A DNA stretch of 61,456 nucleotides from an uncultured Bacteroidales bacterium. GTDB taxonomy: Bacteria; Bacteroidota; Bacteroidia; Bacteroidales; UBA11471. The stretch lies in assembly GCA_947625885.1 (NCBI GenBank), contig CANQQA010000014.1, forward strand, positions 1 through 61,456, read 5' to 3'. Below are positions 61,187-61,456 of the stretch, piece by piece (the first letter of the stretch is position 1; the number at the start of each line of letters is the position of its first letter). The notes beneath the pieces are model-generated. The model did not search any database and had not been told where the DNA came from. It was given only the letters and a program-made list of their open reading frames with translations. Both the position numbers and the translations under genes were made by a program.

Positions 61187-61456
61187 CTATTTTTGTATCA
61201 ATACCGACATACCCGGTCGCAGGTCTTTGATGGCAGCGGTGGGGCGGGCTTTGATTTGGAACGTGCGGGCATCGTAGCTTCCGGTAGCTTTGGTGGCTCT
61301 CCATACGGCATAACTGCCCATGTCTTTTATGAAATAGATTTTGAGTACGGCTTTTTCATTGCCGAGTGCCGGTATGGTAACATTTATTTCTTTACCCATC
61401 GTGAAGTCTTTCAACAGCTCTTCGCGCACGTTGAACGTTACCCACATATCGTCGAG
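61187..61456 (-). CDS. HlyD-family secretion protein (5' end beyond window)
   Basis: Only the last 89 or so residues are visible; the frame is open to the right edge. The segment MWVTFNVREELLKDF, ALGNEKAVLKIYFIKDMG and ARTFQIKARPTAAIKDLRPG fits the C-terminal beta-barrel part of an HlyD/AcrA-type adaptor. It heads the ABC-2 export operon with the two permeases that follow. Confidence 0.85.
   Translation of the reverse strand, partial: LDDMWVTFNVREELLKDFTMGKEINVTIPALGNEKAVLKIYFIKDMGSYAVWRATKATGSYDARTFQIKARPTAAIKDLRPGMSVLIQK

Noticed and set aside
1-61456. CRISPR arrays, rRNA genes, insertion sequences or integrases
   Set aside because: None was seen in reading the window; the repeats found are pairs, not arrays.

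Overview
The window looks like the chromosome of a Bacteroidales bacterium (phylum Bacteroidota). Evidence: a SusC/SusD pair, a PL11 pectin lyase, a serine-type sulfatase with its anaerobic maturase, the alternative Bacteroidetes GlmU-type protein, GldH, and many promoters of the Bacteroidetes form TTTG-N19-21-TAnnTTTG. Genus cannot be fixed from the sequence. Most of the window is moderately GC-rich with dense, tightly packed genes. Two stretches are visibly AT-richer: 24608-30790 and about 36564-37842. No CRISPR array, rRNA, integrase or transposase was seen.

Layout, left to right. 1-8343 (minus): a five-gene envelope locus, in transcription order TlpA-like thioredoxin, Kelch lipoprotein, SusC, SusD and a second thioredoxin cut by the left edge. 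A strong promoter lies at 8458-8488 and a terminator-like hairpin sits in the middle of the locus. 8615-19603: mostly housekeeping genes, namely a RecD/Pif1-like helicase, cardiolipin synthase, a large outer-membrane beta-barrel protein, ApbE, a class I aminotransferase, a family 2 glycosyltransferase, a Crp/Fnr regulator and a MarC-family protein. 19855-24555 (plus): a glycogen operon of debranching enzyme, GT4 glycogen synthase-like enzyme and GH57 amylase.

24608-30790 (minus): an AT-rich accessory island. It holds a membrane-anchored UvrD-type helicase with an inserted nuclease-like segment and a C-terminal DNA-binding-like helix-turn-helix, two unfamiliar lipoproteins, a DnaB/RecA-fold protein whose P-loop has lost its lysine, and a two-gene cassette of a Panacea-domain antitoxin followed by a candidate toxin. 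This cassette is the best candidate in the window for a little-described system.

30890-43143: ProB, an AMP-forming acyl-CoA ligase and an XRE-cupin regulator (minus); a zinc-ribbon/FHA protein with a GlmU-type protein (plus); a DUF1294 protein; a small cargo of cupin and GNAT genes bracketed by 47-bp direct repeats derived from the 3' end of the sulfatase maturase; the maturase-sulfatase operon; and a UvrA paralogue lacking the UvrB-binding domain. 43224-44496: tRNA-Arg(CCG) and ung, whose opposed promoters are superimposed, then a C_GCAxxG_C_C protein.

44604-53764 (minus): a small Spy-like secreted protein and a PL11 rhamnogalacturonan lyase that share a signal-peptide leader and a near-identical palindromic element, then LpxA-type acyltransferase and a complete RND efflux system. 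54017-58768 (plus): coiled-coil protein, ZapA, RNase Y, RicT and GldH, then an ECF sigma factor. 58773-61456 (minus): two ABC-2 permeases and the C-terminus of an HlyD-type adaptor, cut by the right edge.
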